A stretch of 64,000 nt of DNA from Caldilinea sp. CFX5 (GCA_021405325.1 QWII01000015.1:124001-188000), one strand, 5' to 3'; positions 41,420-50,498 are shown, counted from the first letter of the stretch. Notes: generated from the letters alone by a model not told the origin. Numbers and translations are program-made.

Positions 41420-42574
41420 TCAGCGACTGCCCCGTTGACCAGTAGTGCGCAGGGTAGTCGAGGAGATGTCGCTACGGAAGAGCTTTTCGGGGATCGCCGT
41501 GAAAAGGTGGGCAAAGCGGGGCGGCATCTCTACATCAGCCAGACTGCGGAACACCCCTTGGCCATCCAGCCGGCCGGCGACCAGGAAGCGACAGCCCAAT
41601 GCTTCGATTTCTGCCAGTGCCGCCATCATCTTTTCCTCACTATTCTCATAATAACGGGGTGCAAAGATCCGCACAGCGGTATCATAGCCTACCACAAAGG
41701 TCGCACCCGGATAGAGTCGGGCCTTACCGATATAAGTCGGCGCGTCGCTGACAAGAACGGGGTAGCGACCGGCAAATTGACCGGCCCGCGCCAGAATCAG
41801 GTCGGCGGGTAAGGGCGGTTTATCAACATTTACCGCCGACAGTTCAAAGGCGACCGGTTGGTTGAGTAACGTTTCCGCCGCCTGCGCCATGCCCAAATGA
41901 CCCTGGTGGAGCGGGTTAAAAGAACCGGAGAGAATGACTGGTGGCGGCGTGGCGGTTGGATAGGGTAGGCCATCGGCGGTGATGCCGAAGTAATGGTTGG
42001 CGCCAGTTGTCAACGCCTGGGCCGCAGCCTCGTAGTTATGGGTCTCGCTACTGAAACGATCCGCCGGGCGCAGAGGTAACGGTTGGGTGGAAGGTAGGCC
42101 GCACCCTTCCGCAATAACCTGTAAAATCAACTGACTGACCAGCGCCTCTTCCTCGGCCCGTGTCCGCGCTTCTTTTTCCATCACCAATTCGTAGGCAACA
42201 ACCCCATCGGCCTGCCAACGGGCGACATGGGCGCGATGGTCGCCGCGCTTGGGCCGGTCGGTGGCGATGGCGGCGGTACAGGCGATGCCAAAGATCGGTT
42301 TGTCGGCAAGGTTCAATTGTTGGGCGCGGGTATAGGAGCGGCCCGCCAGCAAACGCGCCGTCTGGGCTGCCACATACTGTTCCGGCGGCTGCGTCAGAAA
42401 TTCGTCAAAGCTGGCTTGACTGTAAGGCACGAGCGCTTCCAGCAAAGTGCGACTAGCGCCGGCCACGTCCAGTAAATGGCTGAGCGCGCTATGCCCGGCG
42501 CCGGCCACCACCAACACCAGTTGTGGCGGACTATCATGAATGGCTTGAATCAAAGTGCGTAGTTCAGTTTCCAT
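41420..42574 (-). CDS. Fusion of a CinA/PncC-like domain and a nicotinate-nucleotide adenylyltransferase-like domain
   Basis: A 384-residue protein. Residues 1-165 resemble the PncC/CinA C-terminal amidohydrolase fold (LVLVVAGAGHSALSHLLDVAGASRTLLEALVPYSQ; GIACTAAIATDRPKRGDHRAHVA), which deaminates NMN. Residues from about 215 form a nucleotidyltransferase with the HxGH motif (SGSFNPLHQGHLG) as in NadD/NMNAT, ending with FRSDISSTTLR, an ISSTxxR-type motif. Joining the two would couple NMN turnover to NAD synthesis. ATG 42574 is preferred; the frame upstream reads through the repeat hairpin at 42627-42710. Confidence 0.8.
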   Translation of the reverse strand: METELRTLIQAIHDSPPQLVLVVAGAGHSALSHLLDVAGASRTLLEALVPYSQASFDEFLTQPPEQYVAAQTARLLAGRSYTRAQQLNLADKPIFGIACTAAIATDRPKRGDHRAHVARWQADGVVAYELVMEKEARTRAEEEALVSQLILQVIAEGCGLPSTQPLPLRPADRFSSETHNYEAAAQALTTGANHYFGITADGLPYPTATPPPVILSGSFNPLHQGHLGMAQAAETLLNQPVAFELSAVNVDKPPLPADLILARAGQFAGRYPVLVSDAPTYIGKARLYPGATFVVGYDTAVRIFAPRYYENSEEKMMAALAEIEALGCRFLVAGRLDGQGVFRSLADVEMPPRFAHLFTAIPEKLFRSDISSTTLRTTGQRGSR

Positions 42575-42626
42575 GATCAATCGACAGTAAGCTGTAATCA
42601 CAAACAAAGTAAGGATACGGTATGCT

Positions 42627-42710
42627 ACAGGTAGATAGGTAGACAGGTAAACAGGTAGACAGGTAGGGAAACGGATAAACAAATGATAACCTATCTACCT
42701 GTTTACCTCT
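42627..42710. repeat. Hairpin with 8-bp-unit arms (GTAGACAG), between divergent genes
   Basis: Left 42627-42667: units GTAGATAG, GTAGACAG, GTAAACAG, GTAGACAG, GTAGG. Right 42688-42710 is complementary. It occupies the shared 5' region of two divergent genes, so it cannot be a terminator for either. Confidence 0.8.
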
Positions 42711-42742
42711 TCGCAGAGAGCAACAGGCTACAAGGAGCGTGT

Positions 42743-43936
42743 ATGAATCTAAAACCAATGCTGACCCGTATCGCCACCCTTATCCTGGCCGGCGTGCTAA
42801 CCATAGGTACAACCGGCTGTGACGCCGTCATGGGCGTCTTTGGCATGGGCGAGAGCGCCCCAGCCGAAACAGAAAGCGTCGCCGAAACGGCACAGACCCT
42901 GCTGCCAACGCCGACGCCACCGGTGCTTGAAGTCGCCGCCACACCAACAGAGGAAGCAAGCGCACCGCCCCTGGCTGTGGTTGAAGAGCCGGTTGCCCTG
43001 GCCCAACCGGCCCAATCGGCCCCGGCCCGTCGTGCGGTGACGATCACCGGCCCTTCTGTCAATCTGCGCAGCCAACCCGGTACAGATGCCCAAATCCTGC
43101 GCACCGTTACGGCCGGCACCCAGTTTGATTATGTTGATCAAACTGGCGCCGGTGACTGGTATCAGGTCTGCTGTGTTGATAACCAGATGGCTTGGGTCTT
43201 TGCGGAACTGGCGAATGTGGAGGAAGCTGTAGCGCTGCCGCAAAATGGCACTGCGCTTCAGGTGCCGGCGCTTGCTGCAGCCAGCACCGAGAATCAGGGG
43301 CCAAAGATGACAACACCGGTACGCCCCGTTTCGCTCAACATTCCGCTGACGCCGCCGGTCTTTACCCAATCGGACGATCCCAATGGCGTGCGCTACGAAT
43401 TTAGTGAACAAGGCTTTGCCATTACGTTGCCACGAGAATGGCAGCCGGTGGATCTTAGCGCCGATCGGATGACCAGTAGTCTGAGCGCGTTTGCCGGCGC
43501 CAATCCTCAAGCCGCTGCGTTGGTGGAAGAGCAGTTGCAAAGCATCGCCAATGCTCGCTTCACCTTCTTTGCTGCCGAACTCTCTCCCACCGTCCTGGAC
43601 ACCGGCTTTGCCACCAATGTGAGTCTGTTGCGGCAACCACTCCCGAACGGCATCACACTGGATTTCTACAGTAAACTCACGGCCAATCAAGTGCAGCAGA
43701 AGTTCGAGCTAACGGCGCCGATTTCGTTGGCCCCCGGCTCATTGCCCGCCGGCAAAATTGTTGCCCTGAGTTATAAGATGCGTGGCGCCAATGGCGAATT
43801 AGCGGTAACTACCTATCTCATTATGCAAGCGCAGACCGTCTACGACCTCACCTTTACAACGACCAACGCGCAAGCGGAAAGCTACGCCCAAACCTTTGCT
43901 GTGATTGCCAAGTCCTTCCGCCTTATGCAGCAGTAG
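42743..43936 (+). CDS. Lipoprotein with SH3b domain and PsbP/DUF1795-like C-terminus
   Basis: A 397-residue exported lipoprotein from ATG 42743, with AAGGAG at 42732-42737. A type II signal peptide ends in IGTTGC, Cys26 being the lipidated residue. A Pro/Thr/Ala-rich tether follows (to about 110), then a bacterial SH3 domain (SVNLRSQPGTDAQILRTVTAGTQFDYVD, WYQVCC, WVFAELA; about 115-180). From about 215 comes an alpha/beta domain of the PsbP/Mog1/DUF1795 kind (YEFSEQGFAITLPREWQPVD; LTFTTTNAQAESYAQTFAVIAKSF). The SH3 may bind peptidoglycan. Confidence 0.8.
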   Translation: MNLKPMLTRIATLILAGVLTIGTTGCDAVMGVFGMGESAPAETESVAETAQTLLPTPTPPVLEVAATPTEEASAPPLAVVEEPVALAQPAQSAPARRAVTITGPSVNLRSQPGTDAQILRTVTAGTQFDYVDQTGAGDWYQVCCVDNQMAWVFAELANVEEAVALPQNGTALQVPALAAASTENQGPKMTTPVRPVSLNIPLTPPVFTQSDDPNGVRYEFSEQGFAITLPREWQPVDLSADRMTSSLSAFAGANPQAAALVEEQLQSIANARFTFFAAELSPTVLDTGFATNVSLLRQPLPNGITLDFYSKLTANQVQQKFELTAPISLAPGSLPAGKIVALSYKMRGANGELAVTTYLIMQAQTVYDLTFTTTNAQAESYAQTFAVIAKSFRLMQQ

Positions 43937-43944
43937 AGAGAAAC

Positions 43945-44004
43945 CAATCCCCGAATCACCCACTTACCAGAGAAGCAAAAGGTGAGTGGGTGATTCGGGG
44001 ATTG
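43945..44004. terminator. Bidirectional 20-bp-stem hairpin
   Basis: Arms 43945-43964 and 43985-44004 are perfect complements (CAATCCCCGAATCACCCACT). Between the convergent lipoprotein and isomerase genes. Confidence 0.7.
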
Positions 44005-44014
44005 ACAAAGTGCT

Positions 44015-44812
44015 TTAGCGGGCGCCACACGCTTGCAAACAGGCTTGCATGTGACCGCGTGATTCGGCGGCAATGATGCAGCACTGTTCCAAACTATATT
44101 CTTTGGCGCCGATGATCTCCAGGTTGAGCGGGCCGGTGTAGCCGTTTTCGTGGAGGACGCGGATATAACCGACCAGATCGATGTCGCCGCGACCATTGGC
44201 TTGCATTTCCGGTTTACCCGGCCCTTGTTGGCGGCCTTTGCAGTCCCGAATATGGACATGCTTGACTCGTGAGATGACCGCCGCAATCGCCTCCACCGGA
44301 TTTTCGTTGGCGCGATAGATGTGGGACGGGTCCATGTCAATGCCGAAGTTGGGGGAGGTAATGGCCTCCATCACCTTCAAGGTGGTCGGTGTGTTGTAGA
44401 CTGCGGCGCCGACATGGGCTTTGACACAGAGCGTGATGCCATATTTTTCCGCCATTGTTGCCAGTGTTCCCAACTCATCTAAGGTCTGCTGCAGCGTGCT
44501 GGGATCATCGGTCTTGCCGCCGGGGCCGCAGTTGACAATGGGAATGCCGATTTCCACCGCCGCCTGCATCGCCTTTTCCATTTTCGCCAGGTCGCGCGAG
44601 GGTTGCTCCATTGCCAATAATTGCAGGTTATACGTTTGCGCCAACTGTTTAACGGTCGGTGCAATTTCTTGCCAGCGGTCCAACACCAGATGTTGGCTCA
44701 TGCCGTCGATGGCGGAAATTTCAATGCCGTCATACCCGGCCAGAGCAATGTGTTTGAAGGCAGTTTCCATATCATAACCGCCGAAGAGTACTGAATTTGC
44801 GCCCAGTTTCAT
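44015..44812 (-). CDS. Sugar phosphate isomerase/epimerase (xylose isomerase-like TIM barrel)
   Basis: A 265-residue AP-endonuclease-2 superfamily barrel. Metal-site blocks: GYDGIEISAID, VNCGPGGKT, VKAHVGAAVYNTPTT, FGIDMDPSHIYRA (Asp/His), VKHVHIRDCKGRQQGPGKP and LNLEIIGA (the closing Glu). Typical of inosose isomerase/dehydratase-like and tagatose epimerase-like enzymes; substrate open. GGAGGAA precedes ATG 44812. It is downstream of an alcohol-dehydrogenase-like gene on the same strand but separated by a 126-base repeat array. Confidence 0.8.
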   Translation of the reverse strand: MKLGANSVLFGGYDMETAFKHIALAGYDGIEISAIDGMSQHLVLDRWQEIAPTVKQLAQTYNLQLLAMEQPSRDLAKMEKAMQAAVEIGIPIVNCGPGGKTDDPSTLQQTLDELGTLATMAEKYGITLCVKAHVGAAVYNTPTTLKVMEAITSPNFGIDMDPSHIYRANENPVEAIAAVISRVKHVHIRDCKGRQQGPGKPEMQANGRGDIDLVGYIRVLHENGYTGPLNLEIIGAKEYSLEQCCIIAAESRGHMQACLQACGAR

Positions 44813-44829
44813 GGATTCCTCCGCTGTTC

Positions 44830-44955
44830 AGTGAGTCAGTAGGACAGTGAGACAGTGAGACAGTGAGACAGTGAGACAGTGAGACAGTGAGACAGTGAGA
44901 CAGTGAGCCGGTTACTTGTCACTGTTCAACTGTCTTACTGTCTCACTGTCCTACT
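44830..44955. repeat. Long array of 8-bp units (GTGAGACA) with complementary arm
   Basis: About ten tandem GTGAGACA/GTGAGTCA units (44830-44909), a short spacer, then CTGTTCAACTGTCTTACTGT and on to 44955 as the complementary arm. Between two minus-strand genes. Confidence 0.85.
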
Positions 44956-44959
44956 TTGG

Positions 44960-45994
44960 TTAATTAGTTGGGAAGCGAACACCGAGTTTGATATTCTCTT
45001 GGGGGTGGGTCGCGATCTTGGGATACTCTACCAGCAAATCGGCAAAATTCACAACTGGATCGACCACGGCTTCGGCATTCAACTTGCCTTCACAGAGCAA
45101 GCGCCAGCAGACAGCAAAAAGCCGTTGTTCATTCCAGTTGGGGTAGTCGGGGTTGGGTTCGCTACAGGCGCGCGAGAAGATAATCTTCGGGCGATTCATA
45201 TGCGCTTCGGCGCCAAAGTCCAGGCCGGCCGGGTAGGCGCTGGGCCAGGCGCCGGCGACGACTGTGCCCAGATAGGCAACGCTGCGGATGGCTGCTTGCA
45301 GCGCCAGATAGTGACCGCTGTATTCGATACAGACATCGGCGCCCCGTTTGTTGGTGGCCTGTTTGATGACCAGGCCGGCATCCTGGCTGGAAGGGTCAAT
45401 GATCAGATCGGCGCCACAAACTGCCGCCGCCTTCCGCCGATTCTCCAACGGGTCAACGGCAATCACCGGGTAGGCGCCGGCCAATTTCGCCAGTTGCACG
45501 GCAAGCAAACCAATGGCGCCCATGCCAAAGACGGCAACGGCATCCCCGATCCGTACATTGCCATCGCGCACGGCGCCCAACGCAAAGTCGGTTGGGTCGA
45601 GACAGACGGCAGCTTGCCAGGGTACGCCAGGGGGCATACGCCGCACCGTGTCCGCCGCCCAGACATGTTCTTCCCGAAAGGGCGCATGGCGAAAAACTTG
45701 GTCACCCAATTGGATCTGCTGCACTTCCGCACCAACCTCAATCACATCGCCGACGCATATATTCCCCAGCGCAGCGGGGTAGCGCACCCCACTCTCTTCC
45801 GGTCGGAAAAGCTGATACTCCGGGTCATAGCGACCGCGTGGCGCGGCATAGCCTTTGTAAATCGCCATTTCGGTGCCATGTTTGGCGGCGGCAAAACGAC
45901 TGCGCACCCGAATCTGGTTGGGTTGCAAGGTGGGGCTGTCGTACTCGTGAAAGGCGACCTGTTCTTTCCCCAACGCAATAAACTCTCGCGGCAT
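44960..45994 (-). CDS. Zinc-type alcohol dehydrogenase-like (MDR) protein without zinc ligands
   Basis: A 344-residue medium-chain dehydrogenase. GroES-like N-terminal half (PNQIRVRSRFAAAKHGTEMAIYKG; NICVGDVIEVGAEVQQIQLGDQVF) and Rossmann half (AVFGMGAIGLLAVQLAKLAGAYPVIAVDP). The usual catalytic zinc Cys of the C-G-T/S-D motif is Ala/Lys here (AAAKHGTE), and the four-Cys structural zinc lobe is absent, as in quinone-reductase- and BchC-like members. AGAGGAA precedes ATG 45994. Context of sugar-isomerase and Gfo/Idh genes suggests a polyol or sugar substrate. Confidence 0.8.
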   Translation of the reverse strand: MPREFIALGKEQVAFHEYDSPTLQPNQIRVRSRFAAAKHGTEMAIYKGYAAPRGRYDPEYQLFRPEESGVRYPAALGNICVGDVIEVGAEVQQIQLGDQVFRHAPFREEHVWAADTVRRMPPGVPWQAAVCLDPTDFALGAVRDGNVRIGDAVAVFGMGAIGLLAVQLAKLAGAYPVIAVDPLENRRKAAAVCGADLIIDPSSQDAGLVIKQATNKRGADVCIEYSGHYLALQAAIRSVAYLGTVVAGAWPSAYPAGLDFGAEAHMNRPKIIFSRACSEPNPDYPNWNEQRLFAVCWRLLCEGKLNAEAVVDPVVNFADLLVEYPKIATHPQENIKLGVRFPTN

Positions 45995-46052
45995 TCTCTC
46001 ATTCCTCTCTCAATCGACTAGTACACGACGGCGTAAATAAACCCATAGTTGC

Positions 46053-46181
46053 CAGTGAGACAGTGAGCCAGTGAGACAGTGAGCCAGTGAGACAGTGAGA
46101 CAGTGAGACAGTGAGACAGTGAGACAGTGAGACAGTGAGACAGTGACTGACTTACTGTCCTACTGACCTACTGGCTTACTT
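46053..46181. repeat. Long array of 8-bp units (GTGAGACA), second copy
   Basis: About ten units of GTGAGACA and GTGAGCCA, then a right arm with ACTTACTGTCCTACTGACC. Same unit family as 44830-44955, the two flanking the MDR gene. Confidence 0.85.
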
Positions 46182-46194
46182 AGGCCGCTCTGTA

Positions 46195-47001
46195 CTAGGC
46201 TTTGTTGTTTTGCTCCTGCTGGGCGCGGAAGCGTGCTTCGAGTTCGGCCAGGCGCGCTTCGGCTTCAGCGGCGCGTTCTTCGGCAACACGACGGGCGCGT
46301 TGCGCCTCTAAGTTGGTGAGCAAGTTTTCGCCGGTGGCGCCATCTTCCAACCAGACTTTGCCATCTTCAATGCCGATGCGCAGGTTGAGCGTTGTGAGAT
46401 AGAGCGCACCATCTTCATCGGTGAGAATCGGCAAATAGACGCCATCATGGAGTCGAAAACCGACCACTTCCCAGATGATAGCGCCCTTGTAGGTGCGTTG
46501 GTCGATATAGACATACTCTTGCACGCCAACGCGCGCATAATCACGCACTTTGGTCACCCGATCCGCTTCGCGCGAGTGGGGCGAGACCACTTCAATGATC
46601 AACGACGGACGCGTTCCTTCTTGCTCAACCACAAATTGACTGCGATTCTGGTTACGATGCTGCACCTGCGGGATCACCGCAATATCGGGCGCGTACGGTT
46701 TTACTTCCGAGTGATCCCATTCAAAAACCAGATCATGAAAGACGGCGACATCGGCTTGCGCTTCCAAATAGGGCCGCAACATATCGCATAAATCGTCACT
46801 GATGCGGTCATGGTCAGTGCGAATGGGCGTAATATATCCTTCTTGTGGATGTAAGGCTTCTGCAGGGGTTAGGGGAATCCGCACCACTTCGGTTTGACCG
46901 TTGGCCGTGCGCACAGTTTCGTAGCGCCACCCCAGCGTCCAGTCACCAGTGAACTTTGCCGTAACCGCAGAAGTAGTTTGCTCTGCTGTCGTCAAACTCA
47001 T
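46195..47001 (-). CDS. Uma2-family (DUF820) PD-(D/E)XK endonuclease-like protein
   Basis: A 268-residue protein of the Uma2 family, which has a restriction-endonuclease-like fold, is heavily amplified in cyanobacteria and Chloroflexota, and has no settled role. Fold markers: DDLCDMLRPYLE, VKPYAPDIAVIPQ (the Asp), PSLIIEVVSPHSREADRVTKVRDYARVGVQEYVYID (E-x-K core with a later Lys). An Ala/Glu/Arg-rich coiled coil closes it (about 230-262), possibly for dimerisation. AGGAGAGG precedes ATG 47001. Confidence 0.85.
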   Translation of the reverse strand: MSLTTAEQTTSAVTAKFTGDWTLGWRYETVRTANGQTEVVRIPLTPAEALHPQEGYITPIRTDHDRISDDLCDMLRPYLEAQADVAVFHDLVFEWDHSEVKPYAPDIAVIPQVQHRNQNRSQFVVEQEGTRPSLIIEVVSPHSREADRVTKVRDYARVGVQEYVYIDQRTYKGAIIWEVVGFRLHDGVYLPILTDEDGALYLTTLNLRIGIEDGKVWLEDGATGENLLTNLEAQRARRVAEERAAEAEARLAELEARFRAQQEQNNKA

Positions 47002-47064
47002 GACTGCCTCTCCTGAACTTCCTAATCACAACTGGTTTTCTTTATTTTGCCACTGGTGCTTTGA

Positions 47065-49794
47065 TCACGCAAGATCGGATGCGCCAGACCCATTGACCAG
47101 TACAATCTCTCCACTCGACCCATCCACGCGGATGCGCTGACCGGTTTTGAGCCGACTGGTGGCCTCATGCACGCCGACGACGGCAGGAATGCCATACTCA
47201 CGCGCCACCACGGAGCCGTGAGTCATCAAGCCGCCGACTTCCATTACCAGCCCGCCGGCGGCCAGGAAAAGGGGCGTCCACGCCGGGTCGGTGCCGGGGC
47301 AGACGAGGATTTCACCGGGGGCCAGTTGGGCGTCATGGGGATCAAAGACAACATGAACGGTTCCCTCCACCACACCAGGTGAAACGGGGCTGCCGGTAAT
47401 GACGCCGTCACGGTCGCCTTTACCGTCGCGCATACCTTCGTAGAAGGCGCGCCCGTCGCTCAACAAGACACGAGGAACCTGGTTGCGTCGCTTTTCCCGC
47501 TCATAAAGGGCGCGGCGTTCAGCAACTAGCGCTTGCCAGTTAATGGCATAACCGGCAGCCAACGCCTGTAGCTCTTTGACATGGAGAAACATCAGATCCT
47601 CAGGACGTTCGAGCACCCCTTGGGCAACAAGTTCGGCGCCGCTTTGCAACAGACCCTCACGGGCAATGCCGAACAGATTGATGATAAAGAACTTGGGACT
47701 TTCGCGTAGTCCAGCCACGGCTCGCATCCGTTTGGCCAGCGCATAGACCAGCTTTGCTTTGAAGGCGCCGTTGGGTTGTTGGCGAACGGCGGCGGCTAGA
47801 TCATCAATGACCCGCTGCGCGGCGGCTTCGCCCCGTTCAAAAACGGCGGCCGGCGCTTGGGAGGGATCCGCAATGCGCAAGTAACTTTGCAGTATTTGCA
47901 TCACCTGGATCGGATTTTCGCGCCAGCGGGGACGACCAAAATCGATCTCGGCTAGACCGCGCATCCCATATTTAGCGAGAAAGGCATGCACCGCGTGCTG
48001 GGCCACAAGGGGTAAGTTGCCTGCCAGATATTGTTCCGCCAGCAACGCGGCCTCTTGTTGCTGCATGAAAGCCAACGCGTTTTGATCGCCGCGAATGGTC
48101 TGCGCTGTTTGCCAGAGCATCAAGTCCATCTCGGTGGTGACATTGTGAGGCAAGCCACGGGCAATTTCCAGGGCGCGCCGGTGGCCCTTGTTGGTGGCCG
48201 GCAGGGTGGCATCGGCCCAGGCAATCAGACGATTCATCGCCAGCAAACCGGGCGCAATGCGTGGAATCAGATTGGGTACAGCAAACGGAAAAGCCGACCC
48301 TGCCACCTGCTCCAGGAGCGCCACCCGTTCCGCCAGGGTGGTGGTGGCGTTCAATTTGACCTGAAAGTCTGCCACCGTGCTTGCCATCAATTTTTGGGCA
48401 GCCATACGTTCGGCATCGGGTGAGCGGACCGTGCGTACCAAGGTAGGCAGGAGTTGACGGATAAAACGACCGACGCGCCGCAGGGTTGTCCCTTGCGGCC
48501 AACCCGTTGCCGCCAGTCCCGGCTCGGTCAACAGTTGTTCCGCGATTTGCCCAATGCTCGGTTCAATCACGCCTAATACTTTGCGGATGATCTGCCGGCC
48601 CAGCCGGTTGCGCAACACCAGTGTCATCCGCACCCAGAGCCGTTCGCCGGCCGGGACAAGCAGCGGCTGTGTTTCGAGGGTGTAGGTGAGGCCAAAGAGG
48701 CGCGCCCCGCCGGCAAAGATCATGCGGATGACATCTTGACCCAGCGGCGTCATCGGGTCGAGCACTCCCTGCACCGCGCCAAAAGAAAAGTACGCTTGTA
48801 ATGGCTCGGGGAAAGTCACTTTGGGCACTGGGTAGAGTGAGGTGATTGGTCGCGATTGGAGCAAATACAACTTGCCGTCCGCCCAGCCCCATTCAATATC
48901 CTGGGGTGCGCTGTACAATTCTGCCACTTGTCGTCCCAGGGCCGTTACTGCCTGAATGACCGGATCGGGGAGCGCCTGTTGTCTAGATGCGTCTTCATGC
49001 GCGGTCACGGTGCCGCCGCCGGCTTGTCCACGGATAGCAAGCGCTTTGGCCCCCAACATTTTTTGCACAATGCGACCGCTGTTGGTTTCGACAATGTAAT
49101 GATCCGGCTCGACTTGACCGGAAACCAGCGCTTCACCCAGGCCCAGGGTGGCGTCGATCACGGTTTCGTTGCGGTTGCCGGTCAAGGGATTGGCCGTAAA
49201 GAGAACGCCCGACGCCTCGCTCTGCACCATCTGCTGGACAACGACGGACAAGGCGACTTCATCATGCGGAATGCCGTTGCGGCTACGGTAGCCGATGGCG
49301 CGCGCCGTCCACAAACTTCCCCAACAGTTGATGACTGCTTGCAGCAAGGCTCCTTCCCCCAAAACATTAAGATAGGTATCCTGCTGACCGGCAAAGGACA
49401 TCTCCGGCAGATCCTCAGCCGTGGCCGAAGAACGGACGGCCACCGCCGGCTGCCCTAGCTGTTGATAAGCCGCACGAATGGCGTCGGCGAGCGCAACCGG
49501 CATGGCGCCGTCACGGAAGCGTTGACGAATTTCTGTCGAAAGCGTCTCTAATGTCGCCGGATCATCCAGTTTGGCGTCTTGCAGCCCAGTGCGAATCGTC
49601 TCCGTTAGATGGTTGGTCTGGACAAATTCCTGATACGCCTGGGTGGTAATTAGAAAACCACCCGGTACTGGAAAGCCCGCGTGCGCCAACTTAGCCAGAT
49701 TCGCCCCTTTGCCGCCGACCATTGCCAACGTGACGCTGCCATCAGCCAAAGGAATCACACTGCTCATTTGTCCAACCGCGCGTTGTGTAGTCAT
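47065..49794 (-). CDS. PEP-synthase/rifampin phosphotransferase-like enzyme
   Basis: A 909-residue multidomain enzyme. The N-terminal ATP-binding PPDK/PEP-synthase domain (VGGKGANLAKLAHAGFPVPGGF, VRSSATAEDLPEMSFAGQQDTYL; residues about 25-335) is followed by a large helical middle domain, then the swivelling phosphohistidine domain GGLMTHGSVVAREYGIPAVVG near 865. Domain order and length fit rifampin phosphotransferase (Rph), which inactivates rifamycins using ATP, better than PEP synthase, which has a C-terminal TIM barrel that is absent here. Close linkage to a TetR gene supports an inducible defence or detoxification role. AAAGGGG lies before ATG 49794. Confidence 0.8.
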   Translation of the reverse strand: MTTQRAVGQMSSVIPLADGSVTLAMVGGKGANLAKLAHAGFPVPGGFLITTQAYQEFVQTNHLTETIRTGLQDAKLDDPATLETLSTEIRQRFRDGAMPVALADAIRAAYQQLGQPAVAVRSSATAEDLPEMSFAGQQDTYLNVLGEGALLQAVINCWGSLWTARAIGYRSRNGIPHDEVALSVVVQQMVQSEASGVLFTANPLTGNRNETVIDATLGLGEALVSGQVEPDHYIVETNSGRIVQKMLGAKALAIRGQAGGGTVTAHEDASRQQALPDPVIQAVTALGRQVAELYSAPQDIEWGWADGKLYLLQSRPITSLYPVPKVTFPEPLQAYFSFGAVQGVLDPMTPLGQDVIRMIFAGGARLFGLTYTLETQPLLVPAGERLWVRMTLVLRNRLGRQIIRKVLGVIEPSIGQIAEQLLTEPGLAATGWPQGTTLRRVGRFIRQLLPTLVRTVRSPDAERMAAQKLMASTVADFQVKLNATTTLAERVALLEQVAGSAFPFAVPNLIPRIAPGLLAMNRLIAWADATLPATNKGHRRALEIARGLPHNVTTEMDLMLWQTAQTIRGDQNALAFMQQQEAALLAEQYLAGNLPLVAQHAVHAFLAKYGMRGLAEIDFGRPRWRENPIQVMQILQSYLRIADPSQAPAAVFERGEAAAQRVIDDLAAAVRQQPNGAFKAKLVYALAKRMRAVAGLRESPKFFIINLFGIAREGLLQSGAELVAQGVLERPEDLMFLHVKELQALAAGYAINWQALVAERRALYEREKRRNQVPRVLLSDGRAFYEGMRDGKGDRDGVITGSPVSPGVVEGTVHVVFDPHDAQLAPGEILVCPGTDPAWTPLFLAAGGLVMEVGGLMTHGSVVAREYGIPAVVGVHEATSRLKTGQRIRVDGSSGEIVLVNGSGASDLA

Positions 49795-49818
49795 TGTTCG
49801 CCCCTTTATCGTTATGTG

Positions 49819-50442
49819 TTACGCCAGCCGGTTAACAGCATCCTCTTCCCGTTTTAAGAGACCGTATACTAAGAGAGTGACGAGATCGTCAATTGTCCCA
49901 ATCTGTTGATTTTGCGGCATTGGTAGCCGACTGAGCAGCGCACCACTGATGTAGAAACCAAGCAGCGTACCAAAAAAGATGCGCATCAGGGTCAGTGGTG
50001 GGAGTGGGCGCAGCCGTTCATCCAGCGCGCGAAGACGTTGGGTAAAGCCCAAGACGTTGGGCCACATTGTTTCAAAGAAGAGTGGCATGTGCGCCCCTTC
50101 AAACTCCTGTAGCTCGATCATGAAGATCTTGAGCAACGCTGGTCGGTCGGTGAGGACAGTAAGCATCTGACTGGCGGCGCTGCGCAGGAACGTTTCTAGG
50201 GTTTCCCCTTCGCTTTGCACCAACGCCGGCAAGATGGTATTCACCGGATGGTGCGCCATAATCACAGCCTTGAGCATTTCTTCCTTGCTGCTGAAATGAT
50301 TGTAGATGCCGCCCAATGCCAGACCGGCAGCTTCGGCAATTTGACGCATGGACGCGCCATGATAACCATGGGCGACAAACTGTTGTAACGCCGCCTCAAT
50401 CAAGCGCTCTCTGGTCTGTTGCCCTTTACTGCCCTTCTCCAT
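49819..50442 (-). CDS. TetR-family repressor
   Basis: A 207-residue regulator. The N-terminal helix-turn-helix (TRERLIEAALQQFVAHGYHGASMRQIAEAAGLALGGIYNHFSSKEEML, residues about 11-57) is a canonical TetR DNA-binding domain; the ligand domain is not recognisable. It lies 24 bases upstream of the PEP-synthase-like gene on the same strand, so the two are co-transcribed. A palindrome of the TetR operator type (50485-50498) lies about 43 bases before its start, just downstream of its putative promoter, suggesting autorepression. The ligand could be a rifamycin-like compound (inference). Confidence 0.9.
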   Translation of the reverse strand: MEKGSKGQQTRERLIEAALQQFVAHGYHGASMRQIAEAAGLALGGIYNHFSSKEEMLKAVIMAHHPVNTILPALVQSEGETLETFLRSAASQMLTVLTDRPALLKIFMIELQEFEGAHMPLFFETMWPNVLGFTQRLRALDERLRPLPPLTLMRIFFGTLLGFYISGALLSRLPMPQNQQIGTIDDLVTLLVYGLLKREEDAVNRLA

Positions 50443-50484
50443 GTCGTTTTGCTTTCTGGATAAATCACCTATCTATAAAAAATG

Positions 50485-50498
50485 AACGAACGTTCGTT
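50485..50498. promoter_or_regulatory. TetR-type operator palindrome
   Basis: AACGAACGTTCGTT, a perfect 14-bp palindrome of the kind bound by many TetR dimers. It sits at about +4 to +17 from the transcription start predicted from the minus-strand promoter. A second palindrome TTAACAT-G-ATGTTAA (50512-50526) overlaps the promoter spacer and -10. Confidence 0.8.

Noticed and set aside
44903..46021. 372-codon plus-strand frame opposite the MDR dehydrogenase
   Set aside because: Antisense shadow of a clear dehydrogenase gene; no family motifs.
44830..46181. Tandem arrays considered as CRISPR
   Set aside because: Units are contiguous 8-mers without unique spacers, and no cas genes are present.
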